From the NCBI RefSeq assembly GCF_035658495.1, contig NZ_CP141944.1:124001-188000 (forward strand): a stretch of 64,000 nt of DNA. The letters are read 5' to 3'. The DNA comes from Novosphingobium sp. RL4 (lineage in GTDB: Bacteria > Pseudomonadota > Alphaproteobacteria > Sphingomonadales > Sphingomonadaceae). Below the pieces are notes generated by a model that was not told the DNA's origin, ran no database searches, and worked only from the letters and a program-made list of their open reading frames with translations. A program made the translations under genes and the position numbers. How positions within the stretch are numbered: the stretch's first letter is position 1; every line of letters starts with the position of its first letter. Of this stretch, positions 10,105-21,216 are shown piece by piece.

Positions 10105-10557
10105 ATGATCCGCATATTGATCGATGCCGACGCCTGCCCGGTGAAGGACGAAACCTACCGTGTCGCCGCGCGCTACAAAGTGCCGGTGGTGGTTGTCAGC
10201 AACAGCCCGATCCGGGTGCCGCAAAGTCCGCTCATCTCCCGCAAGGTGGTGAGCGATGCCTTCGACGCCGCCGACGACTGGATCGCCGAGAACACCGGGC
10301 CGGGCACCGTCGTCATCACCGCCGATATCCTGCTGGCGGACCGCTGCCTGAAGCTGGGGGCGCAAGTCGTGGCGCCGAACGGAAAGCCCTTCACCACCTC
10401 CTCGATCGGCAGCGCCATCGCCACCCGCGCAATCATGGCCGACCTGCGCGCCGGCGGCGATGCCATCGGCGGCCCGCCGCCGTTCAGCAAGACGGACCGT
10501 TCCCGGTACCTCTCAAGCCTCGATCAGGTGGTGGTCAGGCTTCTGCGGAGAGGCTGA
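10105..10557 (+). CDS. UPF0178/YaiI-YqxD family protein (DUF188)
   Basis: This 150-residue protein opens with IRILIDADACPVKDE, the family signature, whose acidic residues resemble a PIN/NYN-type nuclease site. Further conserved stretches are GPGTVVITADILLA, LAD..LK.GA..V.PNGK and the C-terminal R.FLS-like SRYLSSLDQVV. It is full length for the family. The molecular function of this family is not established. The start is ATG 10105, because the upstream residues MGYGA lack conservation. It is transcribed alone, divergent from the GST gene. Confidence 0.85.
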   Translation: MIRILIDADACPVKDETYRVAARYKVPVVVVSNSPIRVPQSPLISRKVVSDAFDAADDWIAENTGPGTVVITADILLADRCLKLGAQVVAPNGKPFTTSSIGSAIATRAIMADLRAGGDAIGGPPPFSKTDRSRYLSSLDQVVVRLLRRG

Positions 10558-10624
10558 GCGCCCCTCCCTAATCCCGAGCTCATGCTCGCACGTCCGCGCC
10601 TGACGGGTGGAGGCCGCCTGCGAC

Positions 10625-10906
10625 CTAATTTTCCCGCCGTTCGAAGGAAACCGGAACGGCCAGCCGGAACGGCAGCTCTGGCGAGGCAATCCGCGATTCC
10701 GTACCGTTATCGTGAATCAGCACCGCGCGGCCGACGCCGGGCGTGGCGACCACGGCCACCACACTATCGACCCATTCGTGCAGCAGCGCCTTGGCGCGGA
10801 CCAGTTCGGCCTCGGCGCGGGTGGTGGTGCCCGAAGCTTCGAGTTCGGCTTCGAGCTCGACGATCCGGGAGGTCGCCTCGCCGATGCGGTCGGTGTTCTC
10901 GCTCAT
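10625..10906 (-). CDS. Small hypothetical protein with N-terminal coiled coil
   Basis: I do not recognise this 93-residue protein. Residues 1-45 are charged and helical with heptad-like spacing of Ile, Val, Leu and Ala (EATSRIVELEAELEA). The C-terminal half is beta-rich and ends in FRLAVPVSFERREN. It starts with ATG after AGGAATCCCGATC on the minus strand. It sits between the UPF0178 gene (convergent) and the L,D-transpeptidase upstream on the same strand, with 138 bp between them. The open frame fits genuine coding DNA and no competing frame is better. Confidence 0.6.
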   Translation of the reverse strand: MSENTDRIGEATSRIVELEAELEASGTTTRAEAELVRAKALLHEWVDSVVAVVATPGVGRAVLIHDNGTESRIASPELPFRLAVPVSFERREN

Positions 10907-11032
10907 GATCGGGATTCCTCGGCAAACATCGTTCGCCTAGGTGGCCACCCCGATCAGGCGAGGCAAGGCCGGAGCACCGGCAATCGCCTGCGCGTTACCT
11001 CCGTCCGGCCCGCTTCGCCGTTGCCAAGGCGA

Positions 11033-11056
11033 AACCCGCACTTTTTAAAGCGGGTT
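11033..11056 (-). terminator. Stem at the end of the L,D-transpeptidase gene
   Basis: On the minus strand AACCCGC and GCGGGTT pair across TTTAAAAAGT, overlapping the last codons and the TAA stop of the transpeptidase gene, then GGGTTTCG follows. The T-run is short, so termination strength is uncertain. Confidence 0.4.
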
Positions 11057-12520
11057 GTCGAGCTTGATGATCTCTTCCTCGCTCGCGCGCTGGGTGGTCT
11101 TGATCTGGCGCGGGGCGAGGAAACTGTCGAGCACCGGCTTGTCGCGTTCGTAGAGATCGTTGAACGGCTTGAGCTGCCCGTCGATCGAGCGGGCATATGT
11201 GAAGTAGGTCAGGTAGACCGGGAACGTCCGGGTCATCTCGACCTTGGTATAAGTGCCGGAACGAGAGATTTCGGCAGCTTCGGTGGCGCTCTTCTTGGCG
11301 CCGAGAATGGCCATCGTCATGCCCAGTTCCACCGCGCGCTCGGTGCGGATGCAGCCATGGCTGAAGGCGCGCACGTCCGAGTTGAAATACTGCTTCGACG
11401 GCGTGTCGTGCAGATAGATCGCGTGCGGGTTGGGCATGTCGATCTTCATCAGGCCAAGCGAGTTGTTGGCACCGGGCTGCTGGACCACGGTGATGGTGCC
11501 GTCGCCGTTCTTGGTGGCCTTGTAGCCCGCATTGCGCGCCCAGGTCGGGTTGTTCAGCACCTTCGCGCCAAGGCCTTCACCCTTCACGATGGATTGCGGC
11601 ACCGTCCAGGTCGGGTTGAAGACCACCGCGCTCACCGTTTCGGCGAGCTGCGGCGTCGCCGTGCGGCCGGGCTTGCCGACCACGGTCTTGTAGCTGCGGA
11701 TGATCTTGTTGCGGACCACGAGGCGGAGCTGGAATTCCGGAATGTTGGTCATCAGGTACACGTCGCCAAGGTCGCGGGCGAGCCAGCGCCAGCGGTCCAT
11801 ATTGGCCTGGATCAGCGCGCGGCGCGCCTTGTTCGCCATGGGGGTGGCGTTGAGATCGGCCTTGAGCGCGGCATAGTCGGGATTGGTCGGGGCCAGCTTG
11901 TCGACGACGCCCGCCACGTCATGCTCCGAAAGCGCCTGCGCCATGATCTGGGCGGTCGGCATGAGATCCTGGTCGGGATCGACCGCGAACCACTGCACGC
12001 GCGACTTCATCGGCGTGCGACCGTCGCGAAGATCCTCGATCAGCCAGCCGAACACGCGGCTCGCCAGCGCATCGAGGTCGTCACCCTCACCCTTGGCGAT
12101 CGCCGCCTTAAGCGCGGCGGGCTGATAATCGGCCGGAACGAGACCTTCCTTGCCGATGTAGCCCACGGTCGACAGCAGCGCCTTGGCATCGGCCACCGAC
12201 CAGGACATCACCGGCTCCGCCAGCAGCGTATCCTGCACGACCGGATAGGACACGGTCGGAATGGCAGTGGGAACCGCGCTGGGCTGGATGACCGGCTGCA
12301 CGGCCGGGCGCGAGACCGGCTTCGTGGAAGCGGAAGACGGCACGGCCGGGGTCGCCTGCGTGGTCGGCAGGATCGAGGTCGGCGTCGACACGGTCTTCTT
12401 CTTCGTTGCCGTATCCGTCCTGGCGGAATCCGCCTTCTGGGCCAGGGCCGGCTCCGCTGCGAGACCCGTCGCCGCGATGACCGCCAGCACGCTGCAACCG
12501 AACCTCATGAAACTCGCCAT
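11045..12520 (-). CDS. L,D-transpeptidase, LdtD/YcbB type
   Basis: This 491-residue periplasmic enzyme probably forms 3-3 cross-links in peptidoglycan. An N-terminal signal peptide (GCSVLAVIAATGLAAEPALA) is followed by a Pro/Thr/Ser-rich linker to about residue 110. A scaffold region carries FGWLIEDLRDGRTP, then comes the YkuD domain. The catalytic signature is HGCIRTERAVELG, with nucleophile Cys390 and His388. FNPTWTVPQSIVKGEGLG is a segment I associate with the LdtD subgroup. The length is shorter than E. coli LdtD (about 615). The gene is monocistronic on the minus strand and divergent from an EamA transporter. Confidence 0.88.
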   Translation of the reverse strand: MASFMRFGCSVLAVIAATGLAAEPALAQKADSARTDTATKKKTVSTPTSILPTTQATPAVPSSASTKPVSRPAVQPVIQPSAVPTAIPTVSYPVVQDTLLAEPVMSWSVADAKALLSTVGYIGKEGLVPADYQPAALKAAIAKGEGDDLDALASRVFGWLIEDLRDGRTPMKSRVQWFAVDPDQDLMPTAQIMAQALSEHDVAGVVDKLAPTNPDYAALKADLNATPMANKARRALIQANMDRWRWLARDLGDVYLMTNIPEFQLRLVVRNKIIRSYKTVVGKPGRTATPQLAETVSAVVFNPTWTVPQSIVKGEGLGAKVLNNPTWARNAGYKATKNGDGTITVVQQPGANNSLGLMKIDMPNPHAIYLHDTPSKQYFNSDVRAFSHGCIRTERAVELGMTMAILGAKKSATEAAEISRSGTYTKVEMTRTFPVYLTYFTYARSIDGQLKPFNDLYERDKPVLDSFLAPRQIKTTQRASEEEIIKLDNPL

Positions 12521-12699
12521 TGTGATCTGAACCTGCCCGTAGTGATGCGTGTGTGATGCAAGGAGGAAACGCAGCCATGTGAAGACGGCTGCCGATAGTC
12601 CCCGCTTTGCCCCTATATAAGGCCTACATCAAGGATTTCGCCTGTCGCTGCGATGAATTGCTTGCCTGGAGGCTTGCGCCCGGCGACAGGCAGGGCCTG

Positions 12700-13599
12700 A
12701 TGAGTACAGCCGCAGCCCCCCTTTCGGACCATCGTCCCTCAGTCCTGCCGGTGCTTGCGGTGATTGCGGGGATCGCCACGTTCAGCGCGATGGACGCCGC
12801 GATCAAGGGCGCCTCCATCGCGATCGGCGTGTTTACCGCGCTGCTGCTGCGCAATCTCTTCGGCACGATCCTCACCCTTCCGCTCTGGCTCGTCGCGGGC
12901 CGCCCGGTACCCTCGCGCGCGGTACTGAAGGTCCACGCCCTGCGCGCGGCGATCACTTCGGCGATGGCTGCGCTGTTTTTCTATGGCCTGGTACGAATTC
13001 CTATGGCCGAGGGAATCGCGATTTCCTTCGTCTCGCCGATCATCGCGCTCTATTTCGCGGCGATCCTGCTGGGGGAGACGATCCGCCGCCGCGCCATCGT
13101 CGCCTCGCTGCTGGGCATTCTGGGCGTGCTGGTGATCGGCGCCGGACGCTTCGGCGCGGGGAGCTATTCGAACGAGGCGATAGAGGGCACGACCGCGATC
13201 CTGCTCTCCGCCGTGTTCTATGCGATCAACCTCGTTCTCCAGCGCAAACAGGCGCTGCTGGCAGGGCCGGTGGAGATCGCGCAGTTCCAGAACCTGCTCG
13301 TTACGCTGATTTTCCTGGCTTTTTCGCCCTGGTTCGCGGTCGTGCCGGATGGGCGGAGCCTGGTTCTCATCCTTGCCGGAGCGGCGCTGGCGACAAGTGC
13401 CCTGCTGTTCCTGTCCTGGGGCTATGCCCGTGCCGAGACGCAAGTACTGCTGCCGATCGAATATACCGGCTTCTTCTGGGCCGCCCTGCTGGGCTGGCTG
13501 ATGTTCGGGGAGCGACTTGATGTCTCCACCGTTGCCGGGACGATTCTCATCATGATCGGCTGCTGGGCAGGTGCAAGAAACGCAAAAGTCGAGTCCTAG
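12700..13599 (+). CDS. EamA/DMT-family membrane transporter
   Basis: This 299-residue protein has ten predicted membrane segments in two EamA repeats. The first repeat starts with VLAVIAGIATFSAMDAAIK and the second with TTAILLSAVFYAINLVLQ. EGIAISFVSPIIALYFAAIL is the typical helix-4/5 region. It probably exports metabolites or amino acids, with the substrate unknown. I chose ATG 12700 because the preceding 31 in-frame residues (from 12607) are not membrane-like. It stands alone, divergent from the transpeptidase. Confidence 0.85.
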   Translation: MSTAAAPLSDHRPSVLPVLAVIAGIATFSAMDAAIKGASIAIGVFTALLLRNLFGTILTLPLWLVAGRPVPSRAVLKVHALRAAITSAMAALFFYGLVRIPMAEGIAISFVSPIIALYFAAILLGETIRRRAIVASLLGILGVLVIGAGRFGAGSYSNEAIEGTTAILLSAVFYAINLVLQRKQALLAGPVEIAQFQNLLVTLIFLAFSPWFAVVPDGRSLVLILAGAALATSALLFLSWGYARAETQVLLPIEYTGFFWAALLGWLMFGERLDVSTVAGTILIMIGCWAGARNAKVES

Positions 13600-13769
13600 T
13601 CACCACGCACGCCCCCTTGACCTGAGGGCCGCGAACGCGCATCGGCGGGGCCGAAGAATCCGCTTGTCGCGATGCAGCACGGCGATGATTTTCGGAACCT
13701 GGGCTAGTGGGTTTCGGAATAGCCGCTCTTCACGTGGCACGCTCCATACAGAAGGGGATAATACCCAAT

Positions 13770-16442
<2,673 letters not shown>

Positions 16443-16469
16443 GCGACCGGCAGCCTTAACCGGCTCGGT

Positions 16470-16510
16470 AAAACCCCGTCCCGCGTTCGCGCGGGGCGGG
16501 GTTTTCCTTT
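16470..16510 (+). terminator. Rho-independent terminator of acnA
   Basis: The arms AAAACCCCGTCCCGCG and CGCGGGGCGGGGTTTT pair around a TTCG loop with one G-U-type mismatch, and TTTTCCTTTT follows. It begins 28 bp after the acnA stop. Confidence 0.88.
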
Positions 16511-16540
16511 TGGCGCTGCCTCGGCGACATGACCGGACAC

Positions 16541-16571
16541 GAAAAAGGGCGGCGCCGAGGCGCCGCCCTTC
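16541..16571 (-). terminator. Rho-independent terminator of the PEP-CTERM-like gene
   Basis: Read on the minus strand, AAGGGCGGCG and CGCCGCCCTT form a 10-bp stem followed by TTTTTC. It lies 25 bp past the stop of the Ser/Thr-rich gene and back-to-back with the acnA terminator. Confidence 0.82.
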
Positions 16572-16595
16572 CTGCTTCCCCCGGTGGTGGGAAAC

Positions 16596-17483
16596 TCAGG
16601 TCTTGCGGCGGGCCAGCCGCTGGCGACCGATCACCGCTGCCGCCGCCGCGCCAAACAGGATCAGCATCGGCGGTGCCGGAACGTCGGTCGGCGGTCCAGG
16701 CGGCGAACCATCTCCGCCGGTCGAAGTGGTGGTCGAACCTGACGAACCGGTCGAGCCCGACGATGTCGAGGTCGAACTCGAACTGCTCGTCGACGACGAC
16801 GTTGAACTGGACGAGGAGGTGGAACTGGACGACGAGGTGGAGGAACTCGTGCTGGTCGAAACATCGCCGGAACTGGACGAAGTCGTCGTCGAGGTGATTC
16901 CGCCCGTTGTTGTGGTGGTGGTCAGCCCCCCCGTGGTCGTGGTGGTCGTGAGACCGCCGGTCGAGGAAGAGGAAGACGTCGATCCGCCGGTCGTCGTGGT
17001 CGTCAGTCCGCCGGTGGACGATGAACTGGAGGTGGAACCACCGCTGCTGGTCGAGCTGATGATGACGTTGCCGCCGCTAGAACCACCGCCGCCGCCGAAG
17101 AAGCCGCCGAAGAAACCACCGCCGAAACCGCCTCCTCCGCCGCCGATCACGACCGGCGCGCCGCCGCTGCCGCCGGCGTAGCTCGGCGGCGGGGCGGGCG
17201 GAATGTAGGGCGGGGGCAGCGGCACCATGGCCACTTGCGGCTGGTCGCAGCAGGTCCGCTTGACGATGCGGCGCATGCGCCTGGTGGTCCGTTCCGGCTC
17301 CTTGCGCACGAGGCGCCTGGCCGGACGCTCGACTTTCGCCACTTTCGCGACCTTCGCCGACTTCAGCTTGCGATACTCGACACCGCTCTTCTGAGTCTCG
17401 GCGACATGGACGGCGCCGCCGCCAATGATAGCGCAGCCCGCCGCACAGGCAGACAGTTTCGCCAAGGCCATCCGAACCGACAT
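16596..17483 (-). CDS. Ser/Thr/Gly-rich exported protein with PEP-CTERM-like anchor
   Basis: This 295-residue protein has an N-terminal hydrophobic segment (LAKLSACAAGCAIIGGGAV) and then a very basic stretch with repeated VAKVAKV and Arg pairs to about residue 75. A Pro-rich linker, a Gly/Phe-rich block and about 110 residues of almost pure Ser, Thr and Gly follow. The tail DVPAPPMLILFGAAAAAVIG-RQRLARRK is a variant of the exosortase sorting signal: a Pro-containing motif, a hydrophobic helix and an Arg cluster. Such proteins are exported, cut and often heavily O-glycosylated; that is family knowledge. The start ATG 17483 follows GAGAGAGACG. No exosortase gene is in the window. Confidence 0.75.
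   Translation of the reverse strand: MSVRMALAKLSACAAGCAIIGGGAVHVAETQKSGVEYRKLKSAKVAKVAKVERPARRLVRKEPERTTRRMRRIVKRTCCDQPQVAMVPLPPPYIPPAPPPSYAGGSGGAPVVIGGGGGGFGGGFFGGFFGGGGGSSGGNVIISSTSSGGSTSSSSSTGGLTTTTTGGSTSSSSSTGGLTTTTTTGGLTTTTTTGGITSTTTSSSSGDVSTSTSSSTSSSSSTSSSSSTSSSTSSSSSTSTSSGSTGSSGSTTTSTGGDGSPPGPPTDVPAPPMLILFGAAAAAVIGRQRLARRKT
16735..17075 (-). repeat. Low-complexity Ser/Thr/Gly coding repeats
   Basis: Degenerate repeats encode alternating blocks of poly-Ser/Thr and TGGLTTTTTT-like units. Near-identical units occur at about 16900-17000. Such DNA is prone to in-frame expansion and contraction, so the length may vary between strains. Confidence 0.7.
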
Positions 17484-17570
17484 GATCGTCTCTCTCTTCG
17501 TTCTGCTCGGCTCGTGTGCGACTGCGACCGACACCACTTGAACCGACTTGCCATCAACAAGCGCAGAGAG

Positions 17571-17678
17571 CGGTTAACGGAACAATGCCGTTAACCGAGT
17601 TTCGACAGTCCCGTAGCGGGAAATCGCGTTAGTTTTCCGATGTAACGCACAACCTGTGCCGAAGCGGGACTATCGAAA
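17571..17678 (-). other. Structured leader between ruvB and the PEP-CTERM-like gene
   Basis: The 246-bp gap 17484-17729 contains no gene but holds three inverted repeats. CGGTTAACGG/CCGTTAACCG is at 17571-17597 (10 bp, 7-nt loop). A 14-bp pair with one mismatch lies at 17600-17613 and 17665-17678. GCGTTA/TAACGC is nested inside it (17626-17631 and 17643-17648). The set could fold as adjacent stems in the 5' leader of the downstream minus-strand gene, or be a separate small RNA. No match to a known RNA family is recognised. Confidence 0.5.
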
Positions 17679-17729
17679 GACAGGTCTGTAAACACAACCG
17701 ACAGTTTTCTGGCGGAAATCGCCTTTCCC

Positions 17730-18779
17730 TCAATCGCCTTCCGAATCGAAAAGTCCGCCCGGAATGGGGCCCTGCGGGCCTCCGGATTGCGGCGGCGTCA
17801 TGCCCAGGTGCTGCCAGCCCATGTCGTTCAGGCAGCGCCCGCGCGCAGTCCGCGCGACGAGGCCGAGCTGGATCAGGTAGGGCTCGATCACTTCCTCGAT
17901 CGTGTCGCGCGGCTCGGACAGGCCCGCCGCCAGTGTCTCCACACCCACCGGGCCGCCCTTGTAGATACCGGCGATCATCCGCAGGTAGCGGCGATCCTGC
18001 GCATCGAGGCCGATGGAATCGACTTCCAGCCGCGTCAGCGCGTCATCGGCGATTTCGTGAGTGATGATATCGCTGCCCGCGACATGGGCGAAATCGCGCA
18101 CGCGGCGCATCAGGCGGCCTGCGACGCGCGGGGTGCCGCGCGCGCGGCGGGCGATCTCGGTCGCGCCGCCCTTGTCGATGCCGATGCCCAGCAGCCCGGC
18201 GCCGCGGGTCACGACCTTTTCCAGTTCCTCCACAGTGTAGAACTGGAGACGCACCGGAATGCCGAAACGATCGCGCAGCGGCGTCTGGAGCAGGCCCTGA
18301 CGCGTCGTCGCACCGACCAGCGTGAAGGGCGGCAGGTCGATCCGCACCGAGCGCGCCGAAGGGCCTTCGCCGATCATGAGATCGAGCGCACGGTCCTCCA
18401 TCGCCGGGTAGAGCACTTCCTCGACCACCGGATTGAGGCGGTGGATCTCGTCGATGAACAGCACGTCGCCGTGTTCGAGATTGGTCAGCAGCGCGGCAAG
18501 GTCACCCGCCTTGGCGATCACCGGGCCGCTGGTGGCGCGGAAACCCACGCCCAGTTCGCGCGCGACGATCTGCGCCAGCGTGGTCTTGCCGAGGCCCGGA
18601 GGCCCGAAGAACAGCACATGGTCCATCGCCTCGCGGCGCGACTTGGCGCTTTCGATGAAGACACGAAGATTGTCCTTCGCCGCAGCCTGCCCGACGAATT
18701 CGGCAAGCGTCTTGGGCCGCAGCGCCGCATCGACGTCCTCGGGCTGGCGGGCAGAGGTAAGGATGGGATTATCGGTCAT
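17730..18779 (-). CDS. ruvB: Holliday junction branch migration ATPase RuvB
   Basis: This 349-residue AAA+ motor assembles on RuvA-bound Holliday junctions and drives branch migration. Walker A is GPPGLGKT (residues 59-66), Walker B is FIDEIH near 112, sensor 1 is the [10 protein letters not shown] segment, and the C-terminal winged helix begins near [17 protein letters not shown]. The start is ATG 18779, which overlaps the TGA of a small upstream ORF (ATGA). A longer frame is open upstream only because it reads through that small ORF. Confidence 0.97.
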   Translation of the reverse strand: MTDNPILTSARQPEDVDAALRPKTLAEFVGQAAAKDNLRVFIESAKSRREAMDHVLFFGPPGLGKTTLAQIVARELGVGFRATSGPVIAKAGDLAALLTNLEHGDVLFIDEIHRLNPVVEEVLYPAMEDRALDLMIGEGPSARSVRIDLPPFTLVGATTRQGLLQTPLRDRFGIPVRLQFYTVEELEKVVTRGAGLLGIGIDKGGATEIARRARGTPRVAGRLMRRVRDFAHVAGSDIITHEIADDALTRLEVDSIGLDAQDRRYLRMIAGIYKGGPVGVETLAAGLSEPRDTIEEVIEPYLIQLGLVARTARGRCLNDMGWQHLGMTPPQSGGPQGPIPGGLFDSEGD

Positions 18780-18925
18780 TGAAAACGGCAAACCTTCTTC
18801 GTGTAATCCCACGCTCCGCCCCCGTCCAAACAATGGTCGATGGCAAGGTCATTGCGGATAGACAGATAACCGGCCGCGGCAGCAAGCGCGAGCGCCGACA
18901 CAATCATATACCGGCGCCTCAACAC
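18776..18925 (-). CDS. Small membrane-anchored Cys/Trp protein between ruvA and ruvB
   Basis: Translating the minus strand gives 49 residues from a GTG at 18925, or 43 from the ATG at 18907. An Arg-rich start (LRRRYM) is followed by one hydrophobic segment ([16 protein letters not shown]). A short extra-membrane tail then holds [12 protein letters not shown], a Lys pair and a second Cys four residues from the end. The stop overlaps the ruvB start (ATGA), suggesting translational coupling. The C-L-D-x-G-G-x-W-D-Y pattern is one I recall from small sphingomonad envelope proteins. No function is known to me. Start choice is uncertain. Confidence 0.7.
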   Translation of the reverse strand: MLRRRYMIVSALALAAAAGYLSIRNDLAIDHCLDGGGAWDYTKKVCRFQ

Positions 18926-19004
18926 CGCGCCGGTTCCGGAGCACGCGGCGACAAGGCCGCTGACGCAAGTTCAGGATGACATTGGGGCGGGACGAAAACC
19001 TTGT

Positions 19005-19613
19005 TCACCCCGCCGCCTTCTTCAGCGCGACGCGGACAAGGTCGTTGAGCCCGGCATCCTCGCCCAGTTCCTCCACCGCCTTGCCGACCGCCATCGCGGC
19101 GATTGCGGGCTTGAAGCCGAGGTTCTGGAGTGCGGAAACGGCATCTGCGCTGGAAAATCCGGCAGGTGCCGCCACCGCCGCAAGGCCCGGCGCTCCGGGC
19201 ACGGTGGGCATGCCGCCCGCCTTGTCCTTGAGTTCGTTGACGATGCGGCTGGCCAGCTTCGGGCCGACGCCGTTGGCGCGCGCGACCATGGCGCTGTCGC
19301 CGCCCGCACAGGCGCGCTGCAGTTCCTCGGTCGTCAGCGCCGAGAGGATCGCCAGCGCCACTTTAGAACCGACGCCCTGCACCGCCGTCAGCAGGCGGAA
19401 CCAGTTGCGTTCCGCCCCGCTGGTGAAGCCGATCAGGCGCTGGTCGGTTTCCGAGACCTGCATCTCGGTATGGACGACAACCTTGTCACCCCGGATGCCG
19501 AGATGGTCGAGCGTGCGCGCCGAACAATGGACGAGATAACCGACGCCGTTGACGTCGATAATCGCCCAGTCGGGGCCGGTGTCGTCGAGCAGACCTGTAA
19601 GCTTGGCGATCAT
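19005..19613 (-). CDS. ruvA: Holliday junction DNA-binding protein RuvA
   Basis: This 202-residue protein begins with the OB-fold [11 protein letters not shown]. It carries two helix-hairpin-helix motifs, [17 protein letters not shown] and [19 protein letters not shown] Pro/Ala-rich flexible linker leads to domain III ([16 protein letters not shown]), which contacts RuvB. Length and order are standard. It lies upstream of the small ORF and ruvB on the same strand, with 79 bp to the small ORF. It is divergent from the GT22-type gene, 96 bp away. Confidence 0.96.
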   Translation of the reverse strand: MIAKLTGLLDDTGPDWAIIDVNGVGYLVHCSARTLDHLGIRGDKVVVHTEMQVSETDQRLIGFTSGAERNWFRLLTAVQGVGSKVALAILSALTTEELQRACAGGDSAMVARANGVGPKLASRIVNELKDKAGGMPTVPGAPGLAAVAAPAGFSSADAVSALQNLGFKPAIAAMAVGKAVEELGEDAGLNDLVRVALKKAAG

Positions 19614-19709
19614 GGTTTGTTCCTATGGCATAGCGCGGATGGCCAAGGAAGGGCGAAAAGCGCCAAGGCTCTGGATGACTTGGCACAGCCGCTCGGCTAG
19701 CACGAAGGC

Positions 19710-21212
19710 ATGGGGCAGAGCGGACAGCAGGGCGCAGCCGGAACGCGCAACCGGAACCGGCAAACGGGGTGGCTGGTCACAGGCGGCGTGCTGATCCTTG
19801 CGCTGGTGCTGAGGGCGCTGGCCTTCGCCCCGCTTGACCTGCTGCACCCCGACGAACTGGCGCAGTATCTCGAACAAGCCAACCGGCTCGCCACCGGGCA
19901 TGGGCTGCTGCCGTGGGAAACGCGCTTCGGCATCCGCAACGAACTGATCCCGCAGCTTCTCTGCCTGCCGATGTGGATCGCCCACAGGCTGGCGCCGGGC
20001 ACTCTCGCGCCGATGTACGCCGCGCGGATCTGCTATGCCGTGCTGACGCTGCTGGCCCTTCCCGCCGCGTGGCGACTGGGCGCGCTGACGTCCCGCCGCC
20101 ATGCGCTGGTCGCGATGTTCGTCGTGGCGACATGGTGGCAGAGCGTGCTGTTCTCCGACCTGCTGCTGTCGGAAAGCCTTGCCGCGGCCCTGATCCTGCT
20201 TGCCGCCGCTCCGCTCCTGGACAGCGCCGCCGGCCGCGCGGCGATCACCGGCAGCGGCTTCCTGCTCGGCATCGGCCTGCTCGTCCGTTTCCAGTTCGCA
20301 CCTTTCGTGGCGGTGCTCGCCCTTTCAGCCCTGTTCGCCGACGTCAGGCGGTGGAAACCGCTGGCGATCGGCGGCATCGCGGCGCTGGCGATCGGCGCGG
20401 CAAGCGATCTTGCGCGCGGCGCTGTGCCGTTCGGCTGGGTGATCGCCAACCTCACCAAGAACATCGGCGAGGGCAAGGCGGCTGGCTTCGGAACCAGCGG
20501 GCCGCTTGAATACCTGTTCGAATTCTATCGCCATTTCGGCGCCGCACCGTTGCTGTTCGCCGTGATTGCCGTGGTTCCGGCGGCGCGGCGATATGCCCCG
20601 CTGCTTCTCGCTGCCGCGCTCACCGTGGCTGCGCACAGCCTGATCGCGCACAAGGAATACCGCTTCGTCTGGATCGCCACGCTCGGCACCCTGACGATCG
20701 CGGGCATCGGCTCCCTGACGCTGGTGGACTGGCTGCTGAGAAACCGGACGGCCGGTCGACGCGATACGCTTCCACTGGCGGCGACCATGGCGATCTGGGC
20801 GCTGCTCAGCTTCGCCTCCTTCGCGACGACCGGCGGCTACCGATCGATGCGCGGAGGCGGCGGACTGAGCGAACTGGCGATAGCAGCCGCGCAGGACCCG
20901 CGCGTCTGCCGGCTTGCCGTAGCCGAATCCTACTATCTCTACGTGGTGCCTTCGATCCTGCCCCGCGACCTGCCGATCTCGGTGGCGCCCAAGGGCGTGC
21001 AGGAGGGGCGCAAACCGCTTCCTCCGGGGCTTGCCCGGGCGGCCAATGCCCTGCTGGCGGGAAGCGAACGCCCGCGAGGGGCGGAAGGGTACGAGAAGAT
21101 CGCCTGCCGGCAACTTCCGAAGGAGCAGCCCTGCCTCTACCTTCGCCCGGGAAGCTGCACTCCTGACCCGGTGTACAATCTCCAGAGCTCGATCGAGCGG
21201 GCGGGGCTCTAG
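19710..21212 (+). CDS. GT22 (Alg9/PIG-B-like) mannosyltransferase, integral membrane
   Basis: This 500-residue protein has about ten membrane segments. After the first helix it shows HPDELAQYLEQANRLATGHG, followed closely by LPWETRFGIRNELIPQ. This HPDE...LE...G.G..WE..IR pattern is the signature of the GT22 family (Alg9, Alg12, PIG-B), lipid-phosphate-mannose-dependent mannosyltransferases best known from eukaryotes. The Asp-Glu pair is the likely catalytic site. LIAHKEYRFVWIA matches the family HKE.RF motif. The C-terminal 130 residues include a soluble region. It interrupts the ruv genes in the opposite direction. Acceptor and pathway are unknown. Confidence 0.8.
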   Translation: MGQSGQQGAAGTRNRNRQTGWLVTGGVLILALVLRALAFAPLDLLHPDELAQYLEQANRLATGHGLLPWETRFGIRNELIPQLLCLPMWIAHRLAPGTLAPMYAARICYAVLTLLALPAAWRLGALTSRRHALVAMFVVATWWQSVLFSDLLLSESLAAALILLAAAPLLDSAAGRAAITGSGFLLGIGLLVRFQFAPFVAVLALSALFADVRRWKPLAIGGIAALAIGAASDLARGAVPFGWVIANLTKNIGEGKAAGFGTSGPLEYLFEFYRHFGAAPLLFAVIAVVPAARRYAPLLLAAALTVAAHSLIAHKEYRFVWIATLGTLTIAGIGSLTLVDWLLRNRTAGRRDTLPLAATMAIWALLSFASFATTGGYRSMRGGGGLSELAIAAAQDPRVCRLAVAESYYLYVVPSILPRDLPISVAPKGVQEGRKPLPPGLARAANALLAGSERPRGAEGYEKIACRQLPKEQPCLYLRPGSCTPDPVYNLQSSIERAGL

Positions 21213-21216
21213 GCGC

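Noticed and set aside
10607..12556. A 649-codon plus-strand frame over the small hypothetical and L,D-transpeptidase genes
   Set aside because: It runs antisense to a gene with a signal peptide and a complete YkuD motif, and spans an intergenic region. Its translation is Arg/His/Gly-rich without motifs.
18960..18985. Half-palindrome TTCAGGATGACA upstream of the small ruv ORF
   Set aside because: Only one arm is present, so it is at most a decayed repeat and not a terminator.
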